Shown: piece by piece, positions 15,485 through 23,232 of the stretch
How the letters are laid out: the number at the start of each line of letters is the position of its first letter
Position numbering within the stretch: position 1 is the first letter of the stretch
Origin: Hyphomonadaceae bacterium
GTDB lineage: Bacteria > Pseudomonadota > Alphaproteobacteria > Caulobacterales > Hyphomonadaceae
Direction of reading: 5' to 3'
DNA: 32,436 nt
Assembly (NCBI GenBank): GCA_027485145.1
Contig: JAIXRO010000197.1
Location: 1-32,436, forward strand
Position numbers and translations under genes: made by a program
The notes under the pieces: generated by a model
What the model was told of the DNA's origin: nothing
The model's input: only the letters and a program-made list of their open reading frames with translations
The model's database searches: none

Positions 15485-16687
15485 ATGGACTTCAACGACA
15501 CCCCTGCAGAAGCCGCCTTCCGGAAGGAAGCCTTCGACTTTCTCTCCAAGCACCTTGAGTTGAAGACCGGCGCACGTCCGCGGGCTGGCTCTGGCGACTC
15601 CGCCCTGGCACGCGCCAAGGCCTGGCAAAAGACCAAGGCCGAGAACAAGTTCGCCCAGATCACCTGGCCGAAGGAATGGGGTGGCCGCGGCGGCACCTCG
15701 ATGGAAGCCGTCATCTGGGGCCAGGAAGAATCGAAGTTCGACGCGCCTACCGGCCCGTTCGCCATCGGCCTTGGCATGTGTATCCCGACGGTCATCGCGT
15801 TCGGCTCGGACGAGCACAAGAAGCGCTATGTCCAGAAAGCCCTCTTCGGCGAGGAAATCTGGTGCCAGCTCTTCTCCGAGCCGTCGGCCGGTTCGGACGT
15901 GGCAGGCCTCAAGACCAAAGCCGTCAAGGACGGCGATACCTGGGTGATCAACGGCCAAAAAGTCTGGACGTCCGGCGCCCACTATTCCGATTTCGGCATC
16001 CTGCTCGTGCGCACGAACCCCAAGGTTCCGAAGCACAAGGGTCTCACCATGTTCATCGTCAACATGAAGCAGCCCGGCGTTGAAGTCCGCCCGATTCACC
16101 AGGCCAGCGGCGGCCGCGAATTCAACGAGGTGTACTTCACCGATGTGCGTATTCCGGACACCGACCGTCTCGGCGCGGTGGGCGATGGCTGGAAGGTCGC
16201 GCTCGTCACCCTGATGAACGAGCGCCTCGCCGTTGGCGGCTCGCCCGGCCCGGACTGGGGCGAGATCATGTCCTATGCCAAGGATGCCGGCAGCATCACC
16301 GACCAGGCGTTCCGCGAGAAGCTGGCAGACTGGTATGTCGCAGCCCAGGGCTACAAGCTGACGAAGTTCCGCACACAGACGGCGCTTTCACGCGGCGAGA
16401 CCCCCGGCCCTGAAAACTCGATCGGCAAGATCATCACGGCCAACCACCTGCAGGACATCTGCAACTCGGCAATCGAGATGCAGGACCATTACGGCATCAT
16501 CACCGAAACCGACCGGATGCCGGCTGATGCGATCTTCCAGCAGAGCTTCATGTGGGCGCCCGGCCTCCGCATTGCGGGCGGCACGGACGAGATCCTGAAG
16601 AACATCATCGCCGAGCGCGTGCTCGGCCTGCCGCAGGATGTCCGCGTCGACAAGGACCTGGCATTTGACGAGATGAAAGCGGGCTGA
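15485..16687 (+). CDS. Acyl-CoA dehydrogenase family protein (large-subunit type)
   Basis: A 400-residue flavoprotein with N-terminal MDFNDTPAEAAFRKEAFDFL, the ITWPKEWGGRGGT segment, a flavin/substrate part LFSEPSAGSDVAGLKTKAVKDGD and WVINGQKVWTSGAHYSDFG, and the C-terminal signature RIAGGTDEILKNIIAERVLGLP. In medium-chain enzymes the base is the Glu of an EGT motif; here it reads GGT. The Glu in LMNERLAVGGS, which matches the isovaleryl/long-chain base position, is the likely catalytic residue (inference). The ATG has GGAG upstream. With the 371-residue dehydrogenase at 13562 it may form a two-subunit enzyme of the kind used on steroid or branched acyl-CoA. A terminator follows. Confidence 0.93.
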   Translation: MDFNDTPAEAAFRKEAFDFLSKHLELKTGARPRAGSGDSALARAKAWQKTKAENKFAQITWPKEWGGRGGTSMEAVIWGQEESKFDAPTGPFAIGLGMCIPTVIAFGSDEHKKRYVQKALFGEEIWCQLFSEPSAGSDVAGLKTKAVKDGDTWVINGQKVWTSGAHYSDFGILLVRTNPKVPKHKGLTMFIVNMKQPGVEVRPIHQASGGREFNEVYFTDVRIPDTDRLGAVGDGWKVALVTLMNERLAVGGSPGPDWGEIMSYAKDAGSITDQAFREKLADWYVAAQGYKLTKFRTQTALSRGETPGPENSIGKIITANHLQDICNSAIEMQDHYGIITETDRMPADAIFQQSFMWAPGLRIAGGTDEILKNIIAERVLGLPQDVRVDKDLAFDEMKAG

Positions 16688-16707
16688 TCCGCGTTACAAA
16701 AATGAAG

Positions 16708-16737
16708 CCGGGCCCGCTCTGCCGGCCCGGTTTTTTT
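16708..16737 (+). terminator. Rho-independent terminator after the acyl-CoA dehydrogenase
   Basis: CCGGGCC (16708-16714) pairs with GGCCCGG (16724-16730) around a 9-nt loop and is followed by seven T. It lies between convergent genes and serves the forward one. Confidence 0.88.
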
Positions 16738-16756
16738 GTGAGCGGAGACGGCAGAG

Positions 16757-17386
16757 CTATTGAGCCGGGACCGCTTCGGCAGGTGGTTCCTCGGCGGGTT
16801 CAGCTTGCGAAGGCTGCGCCGTTTGTTCAGCGATGAAGGACGCAAGCTCGCTGACGCAGGCCCGGCCCGCATCGGTCAGGGCCTTGGCGCGGGCTGCGTT
16901 CGTGTCGTCGAGGCCTACCGCCGTGGTCGACACGCTGGTCTGCGCGACCACGGTGCGCGTACGCCCGGAGAGCAAGGTCGCGTCCAGCCGGCAGCGGGCC
17001 GAGTCTCCGTAAAGCGTGAATTCGCTGAGCCGCCAGGTCAGCTCGAACTGGGCCGGACCGGAGGAGTTCGAGGGTAAGGCCGCATTCGGGCCGGCGCCGC
17101 TCAGCGAATCGAGCAAGGCGCCCTGCATCATCTCGGTGGCGTTGTCCGTCCACTGAACACCGCGCACGATGCGCAGCGCGCCGGTTTCATCCTCGGCGGC
17201 GATCGACCGGCCGGAGAACAGGCGCGAGGCTTCAGGCTCGCGGATGGTCACGGTCGCGTTCAGCGTGTGCATCGGCTCCATCGGCCCGATACGGTAGAAG
17301 GCATCGGGCGCATCGGGCTGCTGCAGCACGCTGACACAACCGGCAAGGCTCGCAAAGGCGGCGGAAAGCAGGAGGGTCCGGATCAT
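16757..17386 (-). CDS. ABC-type transport auxiliary lipoprotein (PqiC/YmbA-like)
   Basis: A 209-residue lipoprotein with signal peptide MIRTLLLSAAFASLAGC; C17 follows a good LAGC lipobox. The mature part matches the auxiliary lipoprotein family found with MCE transporters: FYRIGPMEPMHTLNATVTIREPEASRLFSGRSIA, RIVRGVQWTDNATEMMQGALLDSLSG and LTWRLSEFTLYGDSARCRLDATLL. In the PqiABC/Mla-type model it helps bridge MCE rings to the outer membrane. The C-terminus is Ala/Pro/Glu-rich. Its start overlaps the MCE-protein stop (ATGA, 17383-17386), making it the last gene of a four-gene operon. Confidence 0.85.
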   Translation of the reverse strand: MIRTLLLSAAFASLAGCVSVLQQPDAPDAFYRIGPMEPMHTLNATVTIREPEASRLFSGRSIAAEDETGALRIVRGVQWTDNATEMMQGALLDSLSGAGPNAALPSNSSGPAQFELTWRLSEFTLYGDSARCRLDATLLSGRTRTVVAQTSVSTTAVGLDDTNAARAKALTDAGRACVSELASFIAEQTAQPSQAEPAEEPPAEAVPAQ

Positions 17387-18318
17387 TTGCGCTTGTCCTC
17401 ATAAGGCAGCGGCTCGCCAACGACGAAGCCCTGCGGATTGCGCTCGATCTCGCGCACAGCGCGGTCGAGCCGGTTGATCAGGACGCGGAGGTCCTGGCTG
17501 GCAGCATTGGTGTTTTCCATGGTCGTGGTCGCCGGGCCCTCCATGATGGCGGTTGCCGCCGCGACGGCCCGGCGGCTCTCGTCGAGCGTGCCCGTCGCGG
17601 ACGCAGCGACCGTGCGCACATCGGCCACCAGCGTCTCGATACCGGCCCCGGCCTGCGTGCCGACACCCTGGAAATCCTTCGACGCGATCTCGAAGGCCGT
17701 GGCAGCGTCCGACATATCGGTCAGGGTCGCCGAGGCCTGGTTGACCAGGCCGTCATCGGCGGCCAGTTTCGAGGTCACGGTCTCGATATTCTTGATGGAG
17801 GCCGAAAGCGACGCGATGTTCTCATCCGTCAGTATGCGGTTGATGCCGTCGAACGTCATGTTGGCGCGGCCGAGCGCCTGCGCGCCGCCGGCCACGATCT
17901 GGTCGACCAGCGTGCGCTCCGACTTGATGACGGGCACCGGCTGGCCGGGCTTGCCTTCGAGCGGCTTCCCGGTACCGGCGCTGATCTGCACGAAGGTGAT
18001 GCCGGTGATGCCGGCGAGCTGGATCGACGCCGTGGAATCTTCGCGGATCGGTGTTTCGCGCGAGACCCGGACATGCGTGCGCACCTTCGAGGGATCTGCC
18101 TTGTCGATCCGTACACTGGCGACCTCGCCGACCTTGACCCCGATATAGCGCACCGCCGCGCCTTCCTCGAGCGAGACCGGCCCTTCGAACACGATGTCAT
18201 ACGCCTTGAAATCGCGCTGGAACTCGGACTGTCCGAGCCAAAGCACGAAGCCTGCCACGAGCGCCGTCGCGATCAGGACGAGCGCGCCGATAAGTGCGTA
18301 GTTTGCCCGGGTTTCCAT
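17383..18318 (-). CDS. mlaD: MlaD-family MCE-domain protein
   Basis: A 311-residue membrane-anchored periplasmic protein. One N-terminal membrane helix (YALIGALVLIATALVAGFVLWLG, about 7-29) is followed by the single MCE domain, about 40-118: YDIVFEGPVSLEEGAAVRYIGVKVGEV, HVRVSRETPIREDSTASIQLAGITGITFVQI. A long helical C-terminal part (about 150-300) has heptad-like repeats and probably forms the tunnel or needle. The family forms hexameric rings that move lipids between inner and outer membranes. An AGAGG ribosome site precedes the ATG at 18318, 7 nt after the ATPase stop. Confidence 0.9.
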   Translation of the reverse strand: METRANYALIGALVLIATALVAGFVLWLGQSEFQRDFKAYDIVFEGPVSLEEGAAVRYIGVKVGEVASVRIDKADPSKVRTHVRVSRETPIREDSTASIQLAGITGITFVQISAGTGKPLEGKPGQPVPVIKSERTLVDQIVAGGAQALGRANMTFDGINRILTDENIASLSASIKNIETVTSKLAADDGLVNQASATLTDMSDAATAFEIASKDFQGVGTQAGAGIETLVADVRTVAASATGTLDESRRAVAAATAIMEGPATTTMENTNAASQDLRVLINRLDRAVREIERNPQGFVVGEPLPYEDKRK

Positions 18319-18325
18319 GTTGCCT

Positions 18326-19105
18326 CTAGGTCCTCTGTTCGTCGGGGGGAGCAGCGGCGCGCCCGCGCGGGCCGCTGAAATATTCCTGTATCCAGGGGTG
18401 ATCGACCTGTCTCAGTTCCGGAATGGTGCCCATCGCCAGCACATGCTTTTCCCCCAGGACCACGATCCGGTCGCAGGTGGCGTGCAGGGTATCGACGTCA
18501 TGGGTCACCAGGAACACTGTCAGGCCAAGCGCGCGCTGCAGGGCGCGCACCAGCGTATCGAAGCCTGCCGCCGTGATCGGATCAAGCCCGGCGGTGGGTT
18601 CGTCGAGAAACAGCAGTTCCGGATCGAGCGCCAGCGCACGGGCCAACGCGGCCCGCTTGCGCATGCCACCAGAGAGATCGGAGGGGTATTTGTCGCCGGC
18701 GCTTGCGGCGAGACCCGAAAGGCGGATTTTCATGTCCGCGAGGTCGTGGATCAGCGCAGGGCTGAGCTGCGTATGCTCCTTCATCGGGACCATGACATTC
18801 TCGCGCACCGTCAGGTTCGAGAAGAGGGCGCCGTCCTGGAACATGATGCCCCAGCGCCGCTCGGCAGCCGTGCGCGCGTCCGGTGCCAGCGTGTCGAGGC
18901 GCAGGCCGAATACTTCCACCACACCGCTTTCCGGTGGCTTCAGCCCGGTAATCGCGCGCAGCAGGACAGACTTGCCGCAGCCCGACGGGCCGATGACGCC
19001 GATGACTTCGCCTTTCGGAATATCGAGGTTCAGGTGTTCGAGGATTACGGAAGATCCGTACGCCACCTTCAGGTCCCGTATGCGGATGATCGGCTCGGCG
19101 GTCAT
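18326..19105 (-). CDS. mlaF: MlaF-type ABC transporter ATP-binding protein
   Basis: A 259-residue ABC ATPase. Walker A is GPSGCGKSVLLRAI, the Q-loop region is RRWGIMFQDGALFSNLTV, the signature is LSGGMRKRAALARAL and Walker B is LLFLDEPTAGLDP, followed by an H-loop in VTHDVDTLH. The GALFSNLTVRENV stretch is typical of MlaF/Ttg2A ATPases. It powers the MlaE-type permease encoded just upstream. The ATG at 19105 overlaps the permease stop as ATGA; a longer frame to 19240 would lie inside the permease gene and is rejected. Confidence 0.93.
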   Translation of the reverse strand: MTAEPIIRIRDLKVAYGSSVILEHLNLDIPKGEVIGVIGPSGCGKSVLLRAITGLKPPESGVVEVFGLRLDTLAPDARTAAERRWGIMFQDGALFSNLTVRENVMVPMKEHTQLSPALIHDLADMKIRLSGLAASAGDKYPSDLSGGMRKRAALARALALDPELLFLDEPTAGLDPITAAGFDTLVRALQRALGLTVFLVTHDVDTLHATCDRIVVLGEKHVLAMGTIPELRQVDHPWIQEYFSGPRGRAAAPPDEQRT

Positions 19106-20226
19106 ATGCCGAGCTCCATGTAGAAGATCGCGAACAGCGCGTCGATGACGATAATCGCGAAGATCGCCTGCACCACGGACGTGGTCGTGCGGTGACCGAG
19201 CGACTGGACGCTGCCGCCCGTCATAAGGCCTTGCCGGCACGCGATCAGCGCCACCACCAGGCCGAACACCGGCGCCTTGGACATACCGATCCAGAACTGG
19301 TCGAGCGGCACGGAGGCCCGCATCCGCTCGATGAACAGGCCGGGATTGATGTCCAGCGACGTCCAGCCGACCATGATACCGCCGGCGATGCCCGCCAGCG
19401 TCGCAACGAAAGAGAGGATCGGGGTCATCACAACCATCGCGATGACGCGCGGCGCCACGATCACATCCATCGGCTTCAGGCCGAGCGTCTGCATCGCGTC
19501 GATTTCCTGGCGCATCTTCATCGTGCCGATCTGCGCCGTGAAGGAGGAATTGGTGCGGCCCGCCAGCACGATGCCGGTCAGCACCACGCCGAATTCGCGC
19601 AGCATCGAATAGCCGATCAGTTCGACGGTGAAGATTTCAAGGTCGAAGTCGCGCAGCGTGGTGGCGCCGATATAGGCGACCACCATGCCGACGAAGAAGG
19701 TCAGGAAGGCCACGATCGGCATGGCGTTCAGCCCGGCCTCCTCCATCACGGCGACGATCGAGGTCCAGCGCAGTTTCCAGGGCTGGACGATCAGGCGGGC
19801 GATGGTGAACATCGTCTCGCCCAGAAAGGCGAGCGTGGCCGTCACTTCGGTGAACACGGCGACCGTGCCGCGCCCGATGCGTTCCAGCATGTCGACAAAA
19901 CCGTGCGGCCGGGGCGGGGGCGGCTCGCAGGGGTCGGCCACGGCATGTACCTGCTCGATCAGGCTGGCCGCCGAGGCATGGTCCCCGATGAGGCGCGGCG
20001 GATAGGCGTTCGATGCCCTCAGCAGGCGGTCGATCAGGAAAGCGCCGGCTGTGTCGAGCTTGCCCAGGGCGGAGACGTCAATCCCAGCGCCGTCCGGCAG
20101 GCGGGTCGTCCCGAAGGCGGCGTCCACGGTTTGCAACGTCGCCACGGTCCAATCCCCCGTGAGACGGAGGACCGTTTCTTCGCCGCTCTTTTCAAGCGCG
20201 AAACCGGGGGTGACAGGGGACTTCAT
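19102..20226 (-). CDS. mlaE: MlaE-family permease fused to an N-terminal STAS (MlaB-like) domain
   Basis: A 374-residue fusion. Residues of about 1-100 form a STAS domain (LRLTGDWTVATLQTVDAAF, GIDVSALGKLDTAGAFLIDRLL), the role played by separate MlaB in E. coli. After a proline-rich linker (EPPPPRPHG) comes the MlaE permease, with LGETMFTIARL, AFLTFFVGMVVAYIGATTLRDF, the conserved REFGVVLTGIVLAGRTNSSFTAQIGTMKMRQEIDAM segment and C-terminal helices. It is the first gene of the lipid-transport operon mlaE-mlaF-mlaD-lipoprotein. No MlaC-type periplasmic carrier is found in the window. It is divergent from the epimerase gene; the 87-nt gap holds a TGCTTAAGCA palindrome. Confidence 0.92.
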   Translation of the reverse strand: MKSPVTPGFALEKSGEETVLRLTGDWTVATLQTVDAAFGTTRLPDGAGIDVSALGKLDTAGAFLIDRLLRASNAYPPRLIGDHASAASLIEQVHAVADPCEPPPPRPHGFVDMLERIGRGTVAVFTEVTATLAFLGETMFTIARLIVQPWKLRWTSIVAVMEEAGLNAMPIVAFLTFFVGMVVAYIGATTLRDFDLEIFTVELIGYSMLREFGVVLTGIVLAGRTNSSFTAQIGTMKMRQEIDAMQTLGLKPMDVIVAPRVIAMVVMTPILSFVATLAGIAGGIMVGWTSLDINPGLFIERMRASVPLDQFWIGMSKAPVFGLVVALIACRQGLMTGGSVQSLGHRTTTSVVQAIFAIIVIDALFAIFYMELGI

Positions 20227-20313
20227 ATTGGTTGCGGGCCTGACCTCTGTAGCAAAACATGCTTAAGCACGCCGCACGCCAGTCCAACTCAATTCACCCC
20301 TCGGGATTAACTT

Positions 20314-21297
20314 ATGCGCAATCGCGAGCTTGAAATCGCAAGAATTTCCTCTCCGCTGCGCACCGAGTTCGCAATTTCGCGCGGCGCCAAGACCGAGGCC
20401 CTGACGGTGCGGGTGCGCATCACCGAGGGCGGCGCAGCCGGGCGGGGCGAGTGTGTGCCCTATGCGCGCTATGGCGAGACAGTCGACACCGTTGTCGCCG
20501 CGATCGAGGGTCTGCGTCTCCAGATCGAAGGCGGGATGGACCGGGCGGGCCTGCAAGCCGCCCTGCCGGCCGGCGCCGCCCGCTGCGCGCTGGATTGTGC
20601 GTTATGGGACCTTGAAGCCAAGATAACCGACGTGCCGGTCTGGCAACGCGCCGGCCTGCCCGCCCCCAGACCCGTCGAAACGGCCATCACGCTCAGCCTC
20701 GCCGCGCCGGACGCGATGTCCGAGGCCGCACGGGCAGCCCCCGGCAAGCTGCTCAAAGTCAAGATCGGCGCCGACGATGACCTTGCCCGGATCAAGGCGG
20801 TCCACCTCGCCCGCCCCGACGCGCGGCTGATCCTCGATGCCAATGAAGGCCTCACCGCCGAGACCTTCCCGCCGCTCGCGAAGGCCGCCGCGAAACTGGG
20901 CGTGGTGCTGATCGAACAACCGTTTCCGTCCGGCAAGGACGAGGCGCTCATCCGCCGGCCGGGTCCGGTTGCGGCGTGTGCGGACGAAAGCGCGCACACA
21001 AGCGCCGATATCCAGACGCTGGCCCGCTTCTACGACGCCGTGAACGTCAAGCTCGACAAGACGGGCGGTTTCACCGAGGCGCTGGCGATGGTGCGCGCCG
21101 CGCGCCAGTCCGGCCTCGGAGTGATGGTCGGCTGCATGGTGGCGGGCTCGCTGTCGATGGCGCCCGCCGTGCTGCTCGCCGGGATCGCCGACGCCGCCGA
21201 TGTGGATGGGCCGCTCTGGCTCGCCGAGGACATCGCCGATGGCCTCGTATTCACCGGCGGCGTGGTCAACCCGCCTGGTGCTGCGCTCTGGGGCTGA
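20314..21297 (+). CDS. Enolase-superfamily dipeptide epimerase / N-acyl-amino-acid racemase-like
   Basis: A 327-residue enzyme of the muconate-lactonising/dipeptide-epimerase branch. The N-terminal capping domain is residues 1-110. In the barrel the KxK base pair is K148/K150 (LLKVKIGADDD), metal ligands are D175 (LILDANEG), E201 (LIEQPF) and D224 (CADESAH), and the opposite base is K246 (VNVKLDKTGG). This arrangement fits L-Ala-D/L-Glu epimerase (YcjG/YkfB), which recycles murein peptides, or the alphaproteobacterial N-acetyl-D-glutamate racemase DgcA; sequence reading alone does not separate them. No peptidase or DUF1611 partner is adjacent. Its stop is 12 nt from the convergent VOC gene. 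Confidence 0.88.
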   Translation: MRNRELEIARISSPLRTEFAISRGAKTEALTVRVRITEGGAAGRGECVPYARYGETVDTVVAAIEGLRLQIEGGMDRAGLQAALPAGAARCALDCALWDLEAKITDVPVWQRAGLPAPRPVETAITLSLAAPDAMSEAARAAPGKLLKVKIGADDDLARIKAVHLARPDARLILDANEGLTAETFPPLAKAAAKLGVVLIEQPFPSGKDEALIRRPGPVAACADESAHTSADIQTLARFYDAVNVKLDKTGGFTEALAMVRAARQSGLGVMVGCMVAGSLSMAPAVLLAGIADAADVDGPLWLAEDIADGLVFTGGVVNPPGAALWG

Positions 21298-21309
21298 GCC
21301 GGCAGCGCG

Positions 21310-22026
21310 TCACGCGATCACGATCTCCACGCCGCCGATCCGCACCTGCGTTCCGGATACCGCCAGCCCGAGCGCCCTCGCCCGCGCGATGGCCGCACCC
21401 GGGTCGGGCAAGCTCACGTGGAACACGGCCAGTCGCTCCTCCGTACCCTGACGGAACTCCAGCGCTGCGTCCTTGAGCTGCAGCACATGCCCCTTTGGCT
21501 CCACGCCCAGCGCGGCGCCCCATCGGGCGGCGAGGCGGTCCGGCACGTCGCTGGTAATCACCGCGCCGGTGAGTTTGCCCGCCGACGCGCGCGCCTCCCA
21601 GCCCGGGCCGCCCCAGCGCCAGCTGGCCGCCGGGCGCGCCTCGTCAATCGAGACAATCGCCGCGCCGACATCGGCGGGGTGCAGGTGGCTCGCGGAAATG
21701 TCCGGCAGGTCGATGTTCCACACGCGGCGGATCTTGAGCGTGTCCACCCGCGCGCGGGCCCCTGCGAGATCATCCGTCTGGAAGATCGCCATGTATCCGC
21801 CGTCCCCGCCGCGCGCGAGGAAGCGCGCTGCCGGCGCCGTCAGCGACGTGGGCACGACGACTTCGAGGAACTGGTCGCCGATGGCGTACACCCGGTTGAC
21901 GAGGCCAAACTCGGCCACGCCGGGATCCGGGAACGGCTCGCCCAGCCCGAGCACTCCGACCAGCGCATCGGCCACGTCCAGTTTTTCAGCCGCGATCACC
22001 AGCTGGCGCAGGCGAATGTCGCCCAT
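21310..22026 (-). CDS. VOC (glyoxalase-fold) family protein
   Basis: A 238-residue protein with two VOC-like halves. The first runs from MGDIRLRQLVIAAEKL through NRVYAIGDQFLEVVVPT and GGYMAIFQTDDLAGARARVD. The second runs from KLTGAVITSDVPDRLAARWGAALG through ALEFRQGTEERLAVFHVSLPDPGAAIARARALGL to VRIGGVEIVIA. Possible metal-ligand Glu residues end the beta strands, but a full His/Glu set is not obvious. The substrate is unknown. The ATG at 22026 is chosen because GGGAGGA lies just upstream; the frame continues open to 22068. It is divergent from the CDF transporter. Confidence 0.8.
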   Translation of the reverse strand: MGDIRLRQLVIAAEKLDVADALVGVLGLGEPFPDPGVAEFGLVNRVYAIGDQFLEVVVPTSLTAPAARFLARGGDGGYMAIFQTDDLAGARARVDTLKIRRVWNIDLPDISASHLHPADVGAAIVSIDEARPAASWRWGGPGWEARASAGKLTGAVITSDVPDRLAARWGAALGVEPKGHVLQLKDAALEFRQGTEERLAVFHVSLPDPGAAIARARALGLAVSGTQVRIGGVEIVIA

Positions 22027-22152
22027 GTTGTCCTCCCTGCTGCTGGCCCTCTTAGCGTGGCCATGCATTGGGTTGAAGCATACTCTATTCCCGAGGCGTT
22101 ATGCTATCACGCGCCGATTGACGGATCGGCCCGCAACCGCCACCCCCCACGT

Positions 22153-23151
22153 ATGCACACCCCCACCGCTCCTGGCTGCCCCGATGACGCGCACGCGCAT
22201 GACCATGCCCACGGGCATGCGCATGACCCTTCGCACGACCATGCGCATGGGCATGCCGGGCACGCCCATGCCCACGACGCCGACATGACCAGCGCCGACT
22301 CCCGCCGCCGCGTCGTGCTGGCCGCGCTGCTGACCGGCGGGTTCATGTTCGCGGAAGTGATTGGCGGCATCGTGTCCGGCTCGCTGGCCCTGATGGCGGA
22401 CGCGGCCCACATGCTGACCGACACAGGATCGCTGCTGCTGGCCTGGCTCGGCTACAAGCTGGCCGCCCGCCCCGCCGATCCGGAACGCAGCTTCGGCTTC
22501 GGGCGCATGAAGGTGCTCGCCGCCTTTACCAACGGGGTGCTGCTGATCCTGCTCGCCCTGTGGATTGTCTGGGAAGCCGTCAACCGGCTGCTGCTGCCCT
22601 CGCCGGTCCTTGGCGAGCTGATGCTCGGCGTCGCCGTGCTTGGCCTCGTCGTCAACGTCATCGCCTTCGCCATCCTGCATGGCGGCGGCCACAAGGACGA
22701 CCTCAACCTGCGCGGCGCCCTCTGGCATGTGGCCGGAGACCTGCTCGGCTCGGTCGCCGCAATCCTCGCGGCCATCCTGATCCTCTGGCAGGGCTGGTAC
22801 ATCGCCGACCCGATGCTCTCGATCCTCGTCGCAGGCCTCGCCCTGTTCGGCGGCGTACGCATCGTCCGCGATGCCGGGCATATCCTCATCGAAGGCACGC
22901 CGGAGGGCCTCGAAGCGTCCCGCATCATTGCAGACCTGAAAGCCCACGTACCTGGCGTCGCCGATGTCAGCCATGTCCACGCCTGGGCACTGACCGAATC
23001 GCGCCCGCTGGTCACCCTCGACGTCACGCTGACCCCTGGCGCGAATGCCGAATCGGTGCGACGCGCCGTCAAGGAACGCCTCGCCCACACCTTCGGTGCC
23101 AGCCACGCGACAGTAGAAGTGATCGGTCAGGTTAGCCCCTCCGCCGCATAG
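22153..23151 (+). CDS. CDF-family divalent metal cation efflux protein (CzcD-like)
   Basis: A 332-residue inner-membrane exporter of Zn/Co/Cd/Ni-type cations. The N-terminus (1-41) holds 14 histidines in HAHDHAHGHAH-like runs, a metal-binding extension. Six membrane helices follow, with the HxxxD transport site in AAHMLTDTG (H86, D90) and a second in LWHVAGDLLGS. The C-terminal cytoplasmic domain (about 245-332, EGTPEGLEASRIIADLKAHVPGVADVSHVHAWAL) is intact. The exact metal cannot be read from the sequence. The frame is open far upstream, but codons before the His-rich start show no family sequence, so ATG 22153 is chosen. No convincing ribosome site precedes it; ATG 22062 is an alternative. 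Confidence 0.9.
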   Translation: MHTPTAPGCPDDAHAHDHAHGHAHDPSHDHAHGHAGHAHAHDADMTSADSRRRVVLAALLTGGFMFAEVIGGIVSGSLALMADAAHMLTDTGSLLLAWLGYKLAARPADPERSFGFGRMKVLAAFTNGVLLILLALWIVWEAVNRLLLPSPVLGELMLGVAVLGLVVNVIAFAILHGGGHKDDLNLRGALWHVAGDLLGSVAAILAAILILWQGWYIADPMLSILVAGLALFGGVRIVRDAGHILIEGTPEGLEASRIIADLKAHVPGVADVSHVHAWALTESRPLVTLDVTLTPGANAESVRRAVKERLAHTFGASHATVEVIGQVSPSAA

Positions 23152-23232
23152 CCGCATTGCGAAGCCCGCCGCAGCGCTTTAACCCTCGTCCCCAGCGCCC
23201 ATATAGGGGCATCGAAGACGATGGAGGCCCGG

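Noticed and set aside
21418-22152. Extended N-terminus of the CDF transporter
   Set aside because: The frame is open but lies opposite the VOC gene, and the sequence is low-complexity shadow.
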